From Myroides odoratus (GTDB taxonomy: Bacteria; Bacteroidota; Bacteroidia; Flavobacteriales; Flavobacteriaceae), in the NCBI RefSeq assembly GCF_001549985.1, contig NZ_LROZ01000008.1:1-64000 (forward strand): 64,000 nucleotides of DNA. Reading direction: 5' to 3'. Made by a program: the position numbers and the translations under genes. Under the pieces are notes generated by a model. The model was not told the DNA's origin, did no database searches, and saw only the letters and a program-made list of their open reading frames with translations. The stretch's first letter is position 1, and the number at the start of each line of letters is the position of its first letter. Shown here in pieces: positions 8,792 through 17,805 of this stretch.

Positions 8792-9991
8792 TTATTTGAA
8801 TTCTTCTTCTAAGTTTTCCAAAGCCTTTTGCTCTCTTGATGTAAGCAATCGGATATTTCGATTCTTCCAAAATTCTGTTTGATAATTACTGCTAATCGTA
8901 AAGAGTGAGTTTCTCTTCTTTGCTATACTAGTAAGAGTTGGTGCATCTTTTATTATAGTATCTACTACAACTTCTCGCAAAGAAACCACTCGATGATTTC
9001 CTATTTTCGTACTGATTACATCCAAATCTGTTCGAATCGAAAGATAAGATAGTTGGTATTCATCAGCTTGTTTGCGATACAAAGCTTGATATCCTAAATC
9101 ATTTAAAAACATTTTCACGTAAATCAATGGAACTGCCCTTCTATTTTTCTCATAGCTTTTAGATAGCCCGTAATTATAACCTATTAGGTGTTGTTGATCT
9201 GCCGTAAACACTGCGTATCCCTCATAATATTTCCATCCCTTTAAATTTTCTTTAGGACTAAACTCCACCACGCAGGTTTCCTCTCCTAATGCCCCTTCTC
9301 GTTTTTTTACTACATAATCATAGTTTTTTTCGTTTTTAAGGATCGATTGAATATTTGTAATATTGTCAGTATTTACAATGAGTTTACTCATATCTTTCAT
9401 ATCAACTACCCCAAATAGCTCTTCCGTTTCACTTTCATCACTAACATCTTCCTTAGACATCAATACTCTATTTTGTTTAATCTCAATAATTGGACGTCTA
9501 TTTGGGCGTTCAATATAAAAATCAACAAGACCATCTGCCACATTACTTAAATCGTTATTGACTAAATTAAATGCTCTTACATACGTTTGATATAAATCTC
9601 CTTTTGTAAGCGATTTTGTTGCTCTTTCTAACGCTGGTCCAAATACAGTGTTCAGCGGTCTAGTAAAAACAAGAATTTCTTCTAATTCTTTGCTAATTAG
9701 TTCCAATTCAATCAACATGGCTGCCTTGGTGCTCACTTCTTTAACCAGGTAATTGATTTGACTAAACCAAAGAGATTCAACCTGTTCATCAATCGAAATC
9801 ACGAAATCACCTTCACTATTGGTTATCGTATAGCTATTTCCCTCAGCGGTACTCACCATTACCCCTTCAATCCCTATTTTTGATTGATGGTCCATTACTG
9901 TTCCTTTTAATACTTTGTTCTGTGCTTGAAGCCCAAACACTCCCCATAGGAAAACAAGAAATACGCTACAAATTTGTGTTGTTTTACTCAT
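8792..9991 (-). CDS. Secreted protein with carboxypeptidase-regulatory-like domain
   Basis: 399 residues with a signal peptide (about 1-23, ending LQAQ). Residues 27-95 look like the CarboxypepD_reg-like beta-sandwich common in Bacteroidota envelope proteins (LKGTVMDHQSKIGIEGVMV, then ITNSEGDFVISI). The rest (100-399) is not recognised; it is probably a periplasmic or outer-membrane-associated domain. No catalytic motif is apparent. It is the last gene of the ECF sigma operon, 12 bp after the outer-membrane protein gene, so it is probably under that sigma factor's control. Confidence 0.65.
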   Translation of the reverse strand: MSKTTQICSVFLVFLWGVFGLQAQNKVLKGTVMDHQSKIGIEGVMVSTAEGNSYTITNSEGDFVISIDEQVESLWFSQINYLVKEVSTKAAMLIELELISKELEEILVFTRPLNTVFGPALERATKSLTKGDLYQTYVRAFNLVNNDLSNVADGLVDFYIERPNRRPIIEIKQNRVLMSKEDVSDESETEELFGVVDMKDMSKLIVNTDNITNIQSILKNEKNYDYVVKKREGALGEETCVVEFSPKENLKGWKYYEGYAVFTADQQHLIGYNYGLSKSYEKNRRAVPLIYVKMFLNDLGYQALYRKQADEYQLSYLSIRTDLDVISTKIGNHRVVSLREVVVDTIIKDAPTLTSIAKKRNSLFTISSNYQTEFWKNRNIRLLTSREQKALENLEEEFK

Positions 9992-10003
9992 CTTTTACAC
10001 TTT

Positions 10004-11158
10004 TTATATATCACTGCGTATTCCCAAAGACCACATGTTTTGGTTGGTACTATTATTTTTAAATAGCGGAGTTACATCATATTGGAATTGTAATGACCAA
10101 GTGCGATATCCAACATAAGCTCCTACTCCATATCTGACTTTATTAATCCCTAAATCTCCTTTTTCATCTACTCGGTATTGTTTACCTTCTTCTCTATAGC
10201 GGTATACTTGATGTCCTTTACTATTTTTATTTGCAAAACTCACATATCCTCCTATTCCGCCTCGCCAAGTTTGTTCACTTCTGAAGTATTTCTTTCCTGT
10301 TTTTTCATCAATTTTGGGTTTTGTAAAATCAAATTCTAAATAAACGGGCACTTGTAAACTAGCCACACTCAATCTTGACTTTCGCAGGTTTTTTTCGTGA
10401 TTCACTAAAATCGTTTCCCCATCTTGTACGGTAAAATAACGATGCCCTGTAGATTTTAAGTTATTAAAACTACCTACAATACCATAACGCAGATACAATA
10501 AACTTTTATCCTTCACTAAACGCGTTTTTAGGTAAAATCCTCCTTGGAATAAATTAGATGGCATATAGCGGATATCAGAATTAGCAAATGCGCCTTCCGT
10601 TGCAAGATTACTTATCCCGTATACGAGAGACATGCGAAAAGAGGTTCTTTTTTCACCCCAGTATTTCTCTCCTAATCTATCCCTGTATTCTTTCTGTGGC
10701 TTCCCAATCATAATCGTAGCCATTCGTTTAGTTGTATCCGAAACTTTCAGAAATTCGCCATTCTTCATGGCGTAGTTCACTTGACTTTGCACTACATTAG
10801 TCAAACTATCTTGCATGCGAACTACTTCTTTTTCAATGCGATCAGAAGCTTCTTTTGCAAATTTTGATTTGAATTCTTGTCCCACTTCCTCCGTCATAGC
10901 CTTTGTATCAATAAGATTATTGATCGAATCTACTCGAATGCGCAAATGTTCTTTTTCTTTTACGGTTGCATTCTGAATATTCACCGCAATTTGACTGACT
11001 TTATAATCAAAGGTTTTTAAGGATTGATCGGTCTTTTTGGATATTTTTTCTTCTTCTTCCAAGTTTTGTCCTTCTCGCACTATTCTGACTTGTGCATAAC
11101 TCGTCGTTAAGCCTAAAAACAGGAACAAAGCAACACCATATTTTATTTTATTTTTCAT
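10004..11158 (-). CDS. Predicted outer-membrane beta-barrel protein of ECF operon
   Basis: 384 residues with a signal peptide (about 1-22, ending SYAQ). Residues 30-140 are charged and mostly helical, probably a periplasmic coiled coil. From about 170 to the end the sequence alternates like beta strands (FRMSLVYGISN, GGFYLKTRL, SLLYLRYGIVGS, RYGVGAYVGYRTWSLQFQYD), which suggests a C-terminal barrel of eight to ten strands. No specific family is recognised. Its first 11 bp overlap the end of the anti-sigma-like gene, a sign of translational coupling. It may be the envelope component that the sigma system senses or maintains. Confidence 0.6.
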   Translation of the reverse strand: MKNKIKYGVALFLFLGLTTSYAQVRIVREGQNLEEEEKISKKTDQSLKTFDYKVSQIAVNIQNATVKEKEHLRIRVDSINNLIDTKAMTEEVGQEFKSKFAKEASDRIEKEVVRMQDSLTNVVQSQVNYAMKNGEFLKVSDTTKRMATIMIGKPQKEYRDRLGEKYWGEKRTSFRMSLVYGISNLATEGAFANSDIRYMPSNLFQGGFYLKTRLVKDKSLLYLRYGIVGSFNNLKSTGHRYFTVQDGETILVNHEKNLRKSRLSVASLQVPVYLEFDFTKPKIDEKTGKKYFRSEQTWRGGIGGYVSFANKNSKGHQVYRYREEGKQYRVDEKGDLGINKVRYGVGAYVGYRTWSLQFQYDVTPLFKNNSTNQNMWSLGIRSDI

Positions 11159-11768
11159 ATCTACTCTCTGATATATCTACTACTGCTTTCTTTGTAGTAT
11201 CAATAATTTTCTTCAATTTCGTTTCTCTGTATTCTACTTCAATTTCACCCTCTACTTGTTTCAGCAAATGATTGCTATCCACCATTACTTTGCGTTGGGG
11301 TTTGTTCACCCAGATTTCATCAATAGTTAAAGAGTCCATCTTTTCTCTTTTTGGGGTAGGTGTGATTTGAATACTATGTTCAACTTGAACCAGTTGTTCT
11401 AGGTGTCCCTTTTTCATCACTTCTTTTTGATGCACAACTGAATTTTGACGAATCGGCTCTACTTGGGTTCGTTGTTCCAAAGTTTCTTCTGTTCCTGTAT
11501 CCTCTACCACCATATACTGTTCTGTTGCAGGGCTATCGGTTGGGTTAGCTGGTATCCTCTGCTCTGTTTTCCAAAAAATCAAGCCCATAATACCACTTAC
11601 AACCAAACAAGCAGCAATTCCAATCCCTAGGGTCAATGCACTTCTTTTCTTCTTCTTGTCACGGTCATCCAATTGCTTGGTTAATTGATCCCAAGCTCTA
11701 GCTGAAGGAGCAATGGATCGTTCATCCAATTGCTTTTTCCATTCTTGATCTATTTTACTCCATTCCAT
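11148..11768 (-). CDS. Predicted anti-sigma factor, single-pass membrane protein
   Basis: 206 residues. The first 44 are cytoplasmic, with a charged Lys/Asp-rich end; a single membrane helix spans about 45-67 (TLGIGIAACLVVSGIMGLIFW); the remaining 140 residues would be periplasmic and are low-complexity and polar. There is no zinc-binding HxxxCxxC motif, so it is not a ZAS-type anti-sigma factor. The call rests on topology and on overlap with the sigma gene (19 bp) and with the following gene (11 bp). Confidence 0.6.
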   Translation of the reverse strand: MEWSKIDQEWKKQLDERSIAPSARAWDQLTKQLDDRDKKKKRSALTLGIGIAACLVVSGIMGLIFWKTEQRIPANPTDSPATEQYMVVEDTGTEETLEQRTQVEPIRQNSVVHQKEVMKKGHLEQLVQVEHSIQITPTPKREKMDSLTIDEIWVNKPQRKVMVDSNHLLKQVEGEIEVEYRETKLKKIIDTTKKAVVDISESRYEK

Positions 11769-12322
11769 AACCCACGATTTTTTAAATGCTCTAATTGTTG
11801 TTGTAATAACTTGCGTGCTTGTGCAAGTTGTGATTTTGACGTTCCTTCGCTAATCTGAAGTATTCTTGCAATTTCTTGATGCTTATATTCCTCTACGACA
11901 TAGAGATTAAATATCGTTTTACATCCCGCTGGTAATTGGTCAATTAAACGTTGTAGTTCTTCCAAAGAAAGGTCTCCCTCATAATCATCTGACATTTCCT
12001 CTTGATGTCCAACCTCTTCCTCTAAATAAGCAAAAGGTCGCTGTGCACGTAAAAATGAAATGGATTCATTGACCATGATACGTCTAATCCAACCTTCAAA
12101 ACTCCCTTTATCCTCGTATTTATGCATCTGTGTAAATACCTTCATAAAGGCGCTGACCATCACATCCTCTGCATACTGAACATCTGCAATATATTGCCGA
12201 CAGACACTCAACATTTTTCCTGACAACAATTGATAGACCTCATGCTGTGCGTTTCGTTTTTCACGCCGCAAATCCTCAATATAATCTTCTATTTTTTTGG
12301 GATATAATCGTATCAATTTCAT
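11750..12322 (-). CDS. ECF-family RNA polymerase sigma factor
   Basis: 190 residues with the two sigma domains and no others. Region 2 (about 22-95) includes the segment YAEDVMVSAFMKVFTQM and the GWIRRIMVNESISFLR helix. Region 4 (about 125-178) includes the helix-turn-helix with EYKHQEIARILQISEGTSKS. It should direct RNA polymerase to an envelope-stress-type regulon. It overlaps the downstream anti-sigma-like gene by 19 bp. The operon's own promoter (12481-12508) has the spacing typical of ECF promoters, which suggests autoregulation. Confidence 0.9.
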   Translation of the reverse strand: MKLIRLYPKKIEDYIEDLRREKRNAQHEVYQLLSGKMLSVCRQYIADVQYAEDVMVSAFMKVFTQMHKYEDKGSFEGWIRRIMVNESISFLRAQRPFAYLEEEVGHQEEMSDDYEGDLSLEELQRLIDQLPAGCKTIFNLYVVEEYKHQEIARILQISEGTSKSQLAQARKLLQQQLEHLKNRGLWNGVK

Positions 12323-12374
12323 TCTTATTTAGTGCTGCTAAATTTATTATATAAAAAATTGTTCCCCCTCTCAA

Positions 12375-12449
12375 TTAGGCTAAAAATTGATGCACAAAAG
12401 AGAGAATTGCATCGACTAAGCTCATAATAAGTAGTAATAATCCTTTCAT
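12375..12449 (-). CDS. Possible 24-residue hydrophobic peptide upstream of sigma gene
   Basis: An ATG at 12449 opens 24 codons ending in TAA. The product begins MKGLLLLIMSLVDAIL and ends HQFLA, a single hydrophobic, probably membrane-inserted helix. It lies about 23 nt after the predicted start site of the ECF promoter and 52 nt before the sigma gene, so it would be the first cistron of that transcript. No Shine-Dalgarno is visible, which is common in this phylum. It could equally be chance; conservation in related genomes would decide. Confidence 0.4.
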   Translation of the reverse strand: MKGLLLLIMSLVDAILSFVHQFLA

Positions 12450-12480
12450 CGTGTGTTGTTTTATTGGTTGATCTATTACA

Positions 12481-12508
12481 TAGACGCAACAACTGCTAAA
12501 AAGGTTGG
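12481..12508 (-). promoter_or_regulatory. RpoE-like ECF promoter of the sigma operon
   Basis: On the minus strand CCAACCTT (12508-12501), 15 bp, then GTCTAT (12485-12480). This is close to the GGAACTT-N15-GTCTAA form of RpoE/ECF promoters and has exactly the usual spacing. No TAnnTTTG element is seen nearby. It points to autoregulation by the ECF factor encoded downstream. Confidence 0.6.
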
Positions 12509-12584
12509 GAAGAAAACTGATTTTTTTATTTTTATTTTTTAAGCATCCTTAATTTTTGATCCTTAACGGAAGGGTATAAAAACA

Positions 12585-12610
12585 AACAAGCCCCAAAATT
12601 GGGGCTTGTT
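12585..12610 (-). terminator. Strong terminator hairpin
   Basis: A perfect 12-pair palindrome, AACAAGCCCCAA/TTGGGGCTTGTT, with a TTGTTTTTA tract after it on the minus strand. It lies 224 bp past the polyprenyl synthetase stop, farther than usual for that gene, and could instead end a small RNA. Confidence 0.75.
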
Positions 12611-12833
12611 GTACAATTTAAAATACGTTTGCTTGCTTAGAAAGGGTAAGAAACAAAACATGTGGTTTATTCTTTTATTTTTGGTAAATCGCAGTGAGAA
12701 ATAAGATTCTTACACTACATAATGCTATCATTTGTAAGATACGCCAATTTTATCAATAATAATACAATTAAATCACAATTTTTTATTCTTCCAATCTCGT
12801 TTTAGCTTATTTGGTCAACGATTTAGATTTATT
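12611..12833 (-). other. Intergenic region that may encode a small RNA
   Basis: 223 bp with no coding frame worth naming, ending in the strong minus-strand hairpin at 12585. It is either the long 3' untranslated region of the polyprenyl synthetase gene or an independent non-coding RNA. No clear TAnnTTTG promoter is visible; the closest is TATCTTAC near 12740. I do not recognise an RNA family. Confidence 0.3.
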
Positions 12834-13811
12834 TTATTTTTTTCGTTCAATTACATAATTCACCATGGTAATCAAAGCCTCTTTGAATGGTGAATGCGGA
12901 AAAGCTTCAACCAACTGCAATGCTTCTTGTTGATACGCCACCATTTTCTCCGTAGCATAGGTTAATCCCCCTGCTTCTTTGACATAATCAATGACTTCTT
13001 TTACCCTGCGTTTGTCTTCGTTGTGATTTTTTACCGAATTAATCAGCCATTTTCGCTTTTCTTTGGTAGCCGTATTCAGTGCATAAATTAAAGGCAAGGT
13101 CATTTTTTGCTCTTTAATATCAATTCCTGTTGGTTTTCCAATAGGTCCATCCGTATAATCAAATAAATCATCTTTGATTTGGAACGCCATTCCGATAACT
13201 TCCCCAAATTTACGCATCCTCTCAATGAGTTCAGCATTATCTGGCTCAACGGATGCCGCACCTAAAGCACAACAAGCAGCAATTAGCGTAGCTGTTTTTT
13301 GGCGGATGATTTCGTAATAAACATCTTCTGTGATATCTAAGCGACGTGCTTTTTCAATTTGAAGTAATTCCCCCTCGCTCATTTCGCGTACAGCAACCGA
13401 AATGATGCGCAATAAATCAAAATCACCATGGTCAATAGACAGTAAGAGTCCTTTAGAAAGTAAATAATCCCCAACTAAAACGGCAATTTTATTTTTCCAA
13501 AGTGCATTTAAAGAAAAGAAACCTCGGCGTTTATTACTATCATCTACGACATCATCATGCACCAACGTTGCTGTGTGAATTAATTCAATCACAGACGCCC
13601 CTCTATAGGTACGCTCATTTACTTCTCCCTGTACCATTTTGGCAACGAGAAAAACAAACATTGGTCGCATTTGTTTTCCTTTTCGATTGACAATGTAGTA
13701 GGTGATTCTATTTAATAAAGCAACTTTTGTTGCCATGGATTTGTGGAACTTCTTTTCAAAGAGTTCCATTTCAACCTTAATTGGTTCCTGTATTTGCTGT
13801 ACAATATTCAT
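12834..13811 (-). CDS. ispB: Polyprenyl (octaprenyl-type) diphosphate synthase
   Basis: Elongates isoprenoid diphosphates with isopentenyl diphosphate to make the menaquinone side chain. About 325 residues, the usual size. The first aspartate-rich motif is DDVVDD and the second lies in FQIKDDLFDYTD; the GKQMRP segment near the N-terminus binds isopentenyl diphosphate. The ATG at 13811 is chosen because the codons back to 13820 overlap a TAAATTTG -7 element (13825-13818). That places the start codon only six bases after the element, so the leader is very short. Product chain length cannot be read from the sequence with confidence. Confidence 0.88.
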   Translation of the reverse strand: MNIVQQIQEPIKVEMELFEKKFHKSMATKVALLNRITYYIVNRKGKQMRPMFVFLVAKMVQGEVNERTYRGASVIELIHTATLVHDDVVDDSNKRRGFFSLNALWKNKIAVLVGDYLLSKGLLLSIDHGDFDLLRIISVAVREMSEGELLQIEKARRLDITEDVYYEIIRQKTATLIAACCALGAASVEPDNAELIERMRKFGEVIGMAFQIKDDLFDYTDGPIGKPTGIDIKEQKMTLPLIYALNTATKEKRKWLINSVKNHNEDKRRVKEVIDYVKEAGGLTYATEKMVAYQQEALQLVEAFPHSPFKEALITMVNYVIERKK

Positions 13812-13906
13812 TATAAACAAATTTATGACTTTTTATGTCATAGTATACTATTCAAATAAATATCTGGACCATAAAAAGAACGATTCCTTTCCTTTCAGTG
13901 TCTATC

Positions 13907-14947
13907 TTATGATTTATTCGCCAATTGTCCACAAGCAGCATCAATATCTTTTCCGCGACTTCTTCTTACAACTACCGTAATATCATTGCTTTCCAACGCT
14001 TTGATATAATTATTTATCGCTTGATTATCTGCTTGTTGAAATTCGCCATCGTCAATAGGATTGTATTCAATTAAATTGACTTTACTCGGCATTTGCTTAC
14101 AGAATTTCACTAAAGCATCAATCGAAGCTTTATCATCATTAATTCCTTTCCACACCACATATTCAAACGTAATTCTGCTTTTTGTTTTACTATACCAGTA
14201 TTGCAAAGCATCACGCAAATCCGTTAAAGGAAAACTTTTGGAAAATGGCATGATTCGATTGCGTGTTTCTTCAATGGCAGAATGCAATGAAACAGCTAAC
14301 TTGAATTTTACCTGATCATCCGCTAATTTTCGAATCATTTTAGGAATACCCGAAGTAGAAACGGTAATGCGTTTTGGTGACATGCCCAATCCTTCATCAG
14401 AGGTGATTTTATCAATCGCTGCTTGTACGTTGTTGTAGTTCATCAACGGCTCTCCCATTCCCATAAATACAATATTAGACAATGGACGTCCGTGATTCTG
14501 GCGACTTTGTTGATCGATCGTCAAAACTTGATCGTATATTTCATCTGGATTTAGATTGCGCATACGCTTTAATTTTGCTGTTGCACAAAACTCACAATCT
14601 AAACTGCAACCTACTTGAGAAGAAACACAAGCGGTAGTCCTTGTTTCTGTTGGAATCAAAACAGATTCCACGATTAATCCATCGTGTAATTTTACTCCGT
14701 TTTTGATTGTTCCATCCGAACTAATTTGCATATTATCTACGCGAATGTGATTAATCACAAAATGATCTTCTAACATTTGACGAGTAGCTTTAGAAAGATT
14801 GCTCATATCTTCAAAAGAATGAGCTCCTTTACTCCATAACCACTCATACACCTGATTACCTCTAAATGATTTATCCCCTTGAGAAACGAAAAAATCTCTC
14901 AATTGTTCTTTCGATAAACTACGTATGTCTTTTTTCTCTAATTGCAT
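13907..14947 (-). CDS. rlmN: Dual-specificity rRNA/tRNA (adenine-C2) methyltransferase RlmN
   Basis: Radical-SAM enzyme that methylates A2503 of 23S rRNA and A37 of some tRNAs. The 346 residues match the family. The radical-SAM cluster is CSLDCEFC (Cys114, 118, 121) and the methyl-carrier cysteine lies near the C-terminus in DAACGQLANK. VFMGMGEPLMN is the family's glycine-rich SAM-binding segment. A TAAATTTG -7 element (14959-14952) ends only four bases before the ATG, so the mRNA should be leaderless or nearly so. Confidence 0.95.
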   Translation of the reverse strand: MQLEKKDIRSLSKEQLRDFFVSQGDKSFRGNQVYEWLWSKGAHSFEDMSNLSKATRQMLEDHFVINHIRVDNMQISSDGTIKNGVKLHDGLIVESVLIPTETRTTACVSSQVGCSLDCEFCATAKLKRMRNLNPDEIYDQVLTIDQQSRQNHGRPLSNIVFMGMGEPLMNYNNVQAAIDKITSDEGLGMSPKRITVSTSGIPKMIRKLADDQVKFKLAVSLHSAIEETRNRIMPFSKSFPLTDLRDALQYWYSKTKSRITFEYVVWKGINDDKASIDALVKFCKQMPSKVNLIEYNPIDDGEFQQADNQAINNYIKALESNDITVVVRRSRGKDIDAACGQLANKS

Positions 14948-14951
14948 GCTG

Positions 14952-14959
14952 CAAATTTA
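14952..14959 (-). promoter_or_regulatory. -7 element of rlmN, abutting the start codon
   Basis: TAAATTTG on the minus strand, then CAGC, then ATG. No TTG lies at the normal -33 distance, so only the -7 half is convincing. Confidence 0.5.
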
Positions 14960-15000
14960 CTTTTTTTAGTCGAATAATTGACATCCCAATTGTAGATATC

Positions 15001-15036
15001 AAAAAAGGGTATCGTTTCGAGAACTACACCCTTTTT
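15001..15036 (-). terminator. Terminator of the SDR gene
   Basis: AAAAAGGGT and ACCCTTTTT pair across a 17-base loop, directly after the stop at 15045 on the minus strand. The loop is long, so the terminator is moderate. Confidence 0.55.
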
Positions 15037-15044
15037 CTATTTTG

Positions 15045-15779
15045 TTACTTGGCCAGATATCCTCCTTCAATTGGGTAATACCCTCCTGTTGCAAAGGATG
15101 CCTTATCTGAGGCTAACCAAGCGACTATTTCTGCTACTTCTTCTGGAGTTCCTAAACGTTGCATGGCATGTTGAGACTCTAAAAAGTGTTTTACCTTGGG
15201 ATCCATAGCACTCAATAAAGGGGTTTCAATAAAACCTGGTCCTACAGCATTTACGCGTATCCCTTGCGTACCATACTCCCATCCTGCCGATTTAGTCAAT
15301 CCTACAACGCCGTGTTTTGCTGCCACATAGGCTGGAGAACCTGCAAATCCAACTTGTCCTAAGATGGAGGCAATATTGATGATACTTCCACTGCCATTCT
15401 TTAACATCGCTGGAATTTGATAGCGCATACCATAGAATACTCCATCTAAATTAATAGAAGTTACTTTTTTCCATTCTTCTATATCGTATTCACCTGTCGG
15501 TGCACTTGCTCCTCCAATTCCTGCATTATTAACCGCAATATCAAGTTTTCCAAATTTTTTCAAGGTCTCTGCAACCAACGCTTCATTATCAGTAGGTGAA
15601 GCAGCATTTGATTTTACAAAATGTGCATTCGCTCCAATACTAACTGCTAATTTTTGTCCTAACGCTTCATTCAAATCAGCGATTACTACTTTTGCTCCTT
15701 CTTTGCTAAAAAGTTCAACAACGGCCTTCCCAATTCCAGAAGCTCCTCCTGTAACAATAGCAACTTTATTTTCTAACAT
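15045..15779 (-). CDS. Short-chain dehydrogenase/reductase
   Basis: About 244 residues, a classical SDR: nucleotide-binding TGGASGIG near the N-terminus, NNAG, the catalytic Ser in INIASILG, the YxxxK pair in AYVAAKHG, and the PGFIETPLL segment. It oxidises or reduces an alcohol/ketone with NAD(P); the closest named relatives of this pattern are glucose 1-dehydrogenase and 3-oxoacyl-ACP reductase-like enzymes, but the substrate cannot be read from the sequence. It has its own terminator and stands between fumarase and rlmN, so the context gives no hint. Confidence 0.85.
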   Translation of the reverse strand: MLENKVAIVTGGASGIGKAVVELFSKEGAKVVIADLNEALGQKLAVSIGANAHFVKSNAASPTDNEALVAETLKKFGKLDIAVNNAGIGGASAPTGEYDIEEWKKVTSINLDGVFYGMRYQIPAMLKNGSGSIINIASILGQVGFAGSPAYVAAKHGVVGLTKSAGWEYGTQGIRVNAVGPGFIETPLLSAMDPKVKHFLESQHAMQRLGTPEEVAEIVAWLASDKASFATGGYYPIEGGYLAK

Positions 15780-15873
15780 TTTCATATTTTATGGTTTTTT
15801 AATTTCTCTTAAGTTACACATTAAAAAAGCCAAAAGCAGTTTATGACTATTTTATTAACACGGTTTTAAACAA

Positions 15874-15909
15874 AAAAAAAGCTGCCTTACCGAAGTAAGA
15901 CAGCTTTTT
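15874..15909 (-). terminator. Terminator of the fumarase gene
   Basis: AAAAAGCTGCCTTAC and GTAAGACAGCTTTTT form a stem with one mismatch around CGAA. A T run follows on the minus strand, just after the stop at 15934. Confidence 0.8.
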
Positions 15910-15933
15910 CATCGTATTGAGTTCTTGTCTATT

Positions 15934-17535
15934 TTACAAATTTTGGAAGAAATCATTTCCTTTATCATCTGTAATAATAAAGGCAGGGAAATCTTTTACT
16001 ACAATCTTGCGGACTGCTTCCATTCCCAATTCTGGGAAATCCACAACCTCAACGCTTAAGATATTTTCTTTTGCTAAAATTGCTGCTGGTCCACCGATTG
16101 ATCCTAAATAGAACCCTCCGTGTTTCTTACAAGCATCGGTTACCGCTTGAGAACGGTTTCCTTTTGCTAACATAATCATACTTCCCCCTACTGCTTGGAA
16201 AGCATCTACATAAGGATCCATACGTCCTGCTGTAGTAGGTCCAAAACTTCCTGAAGGCATTCCCTCTGGTGTTTTAGCCGGTCCAGCGTAATAGATAGGA
16301 TGGTTTTTGAAATATTCAGGCATTTCTTGTCCATTGTCTAACATCTCTTGAATCTTCGCGTGTGCAATATCACGAGCAACAATTACTGTTCCGTTCAACA
16401 TCAAACGCGTTTTGATTGGATGTTTTGTCAATTCCGCCAATTGCTCTTGCATTGGTTTATCTAGATCAATAACAATAGGATCCTCTAAATGAGGAGCTAC
16501 TGCGGGTAATAAACGTGCTGGATTTTCCTCTAATTGCTCAATGAATAATCCTTCCGCCGTAATTTTAGCTTTGATGTTACGGTCAGCAGAACAAGAAACT
16601 CCTAATCCTACTGGACAAGAAGCAGCGTGACGTGGTAATCGAATTACGCGAACGTCATGCGTGAAATACTTTCCACCGAATTGTGCTCCAATATGAGATT
16701 CTTGGCAAATTAATTGTAATTTTTTCTCCCATTCTAAATCACGGAACGCTTGGCCTCCCATATTCCCGGAAGTAGGTAAGTTATCATAGTAGCCTGCAGA
16801 TGCTTTTTTCACTGCAGCTAAATTAGCTTCTGCAGATGTACCACCAATCACTAAAGCTAAGTGATACGGAGGACAGGCAGCAGTTCCTAAATCCATGATT
16901 TTATCTTTGATAAACTCCGTCAAATTCTTGTCATTCAACAGCGATTTTGTTTTTTGGTACAAGAATGTCTTATTTGCTGACCCTCCTCCTTTTGCTAAAA
17001 ACAAAAACTCATATTTCTGACCTTGTGTAGCGTAAATATCAATTTGCGCTGGTAAATTTGATCCTGAGTTTTTTTCTTCAAACATACTGATTGGCACAAT
17101 TTGAGAGTATCTCAAATTCTTCTTTTGGTAAGTATTGAAGATCCCTTTGGATAAACTTTCTGCATCATTTGATCCTGTATAAACGTTTTCTCCTTTTTTA
17201 CCTACTACAATAGCAGTTCCTGTATCTTGACAAGAAGGCAATTGTCCTTCTACCGCTACTACCGCATTTTGCAATAAGTTATAGGCAACGAAACGATCAT
17301 TATCTGTTGCTTCTGGATCATCTAAGATTGCTTTTAAGCTTTCTAAGTGAGCCGTTCTCAACATAAATGAAACATCAGTCATTGCTGCTTCAGATAAAAC
17401 TTCTAAAGCCTTTGAATCCACAACTAAGATTTCACGATCACCTAATTTTTCGATTTTTACAAAATCAGAAGAGATTTTTTTATACTTCGTATCGTCTTTT
17501 TGAATTGGATACGGATCTTGATATATAAAGTCCAT
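15934..17535 (-). CDS. fumA: Class I fumarate hydratase (iron-sulfur, single-chain)
   Basis: Interconverts fumarate and malate in the TCA cycle. The 533 residues correspond to the full-length single-chain class I enzyme, with the N-terminal cluster domain and the C-terminal domain fused. The three cysteines for the [4Fe-4S] cluster are Cys102 (LPSCQDTGT), Cys221 (AACPPYH) and Cys315 (GLGVSC), spaced like Cys105, 224 and 318 of E. coli FumA. It stands alone with its own terminator. With aspartase and succinate dehydrogenase in the same window it handles the fumarate made from aspartate. The oxygen-sensitive cluster fits low-oxygen growth. Confidence 0.93.
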   Translation of the reverse strand: MDFIYQDPYPIQKDDTKYKKISSDFVKIEKLGDREILVVDSKALEVLSEAAMTDVSFMLRTAHLESLKAILDDPEATDNDRFVAYNLLQNAVVAVEGQLPSCQDTGTAIVVGKKGENVYTGSNDAESLSKGIFNTYQKKNLRYSQIVPISMFEEKNSGSNLPAQIDIYATQGQKYEFLFLAKGGGSANKTFLYQKTKSLLNDKNLTEFIKDKIMDLGTAACPPYHLALVIGGTSAEANLAAVKKASAGYYDNLPTSGNMGGQAFRDLEWEKKLQLICQESHIGAQFGGKYFTHDVRVIRLPRHAASCPVGLGVSCSADRNIKAKITAEGLFIEQLEENPARLLPAVAPHLEDPIVIDLDKPMQEQLAELTKHPIKTRLMLNGTVIVARDIAHAKIQEMLDNGQEMPEYFKNHPIYYAGPAKTPEGMPSGSFGPTTAGRMDPYVDAFQAVGGSMIMLAKGNRSQAVTDACKKHGGFYLGSIGGPAAILAKENILSVEVVDFPELGMEAVRKIVVKDFPAFIITDDKGNDFFQNL

Positions 17536-17805
17536 GGGATTATTCGTTTATTTTTGTTGGATAAAATTACAAAATATACCAATGGGAAAATCGTAGAACG
17601 TTTCTAAATAACCTGTGTTTACTGGGGTTTCTACGAAATACTTTTTTTATCTCACCCTCAATTGAACAAATAGATACTCAGCCAATTGGAGTGAAATATA
17701 TCCTCTTCCGTCTCCATTACATAGTTCTAGCTTTTCATTTTTATGGGGCAAATTGCCATTCCCTACAGCATTTTATTTACATTTGAATTTATTAATTTAC
17801 AACCT

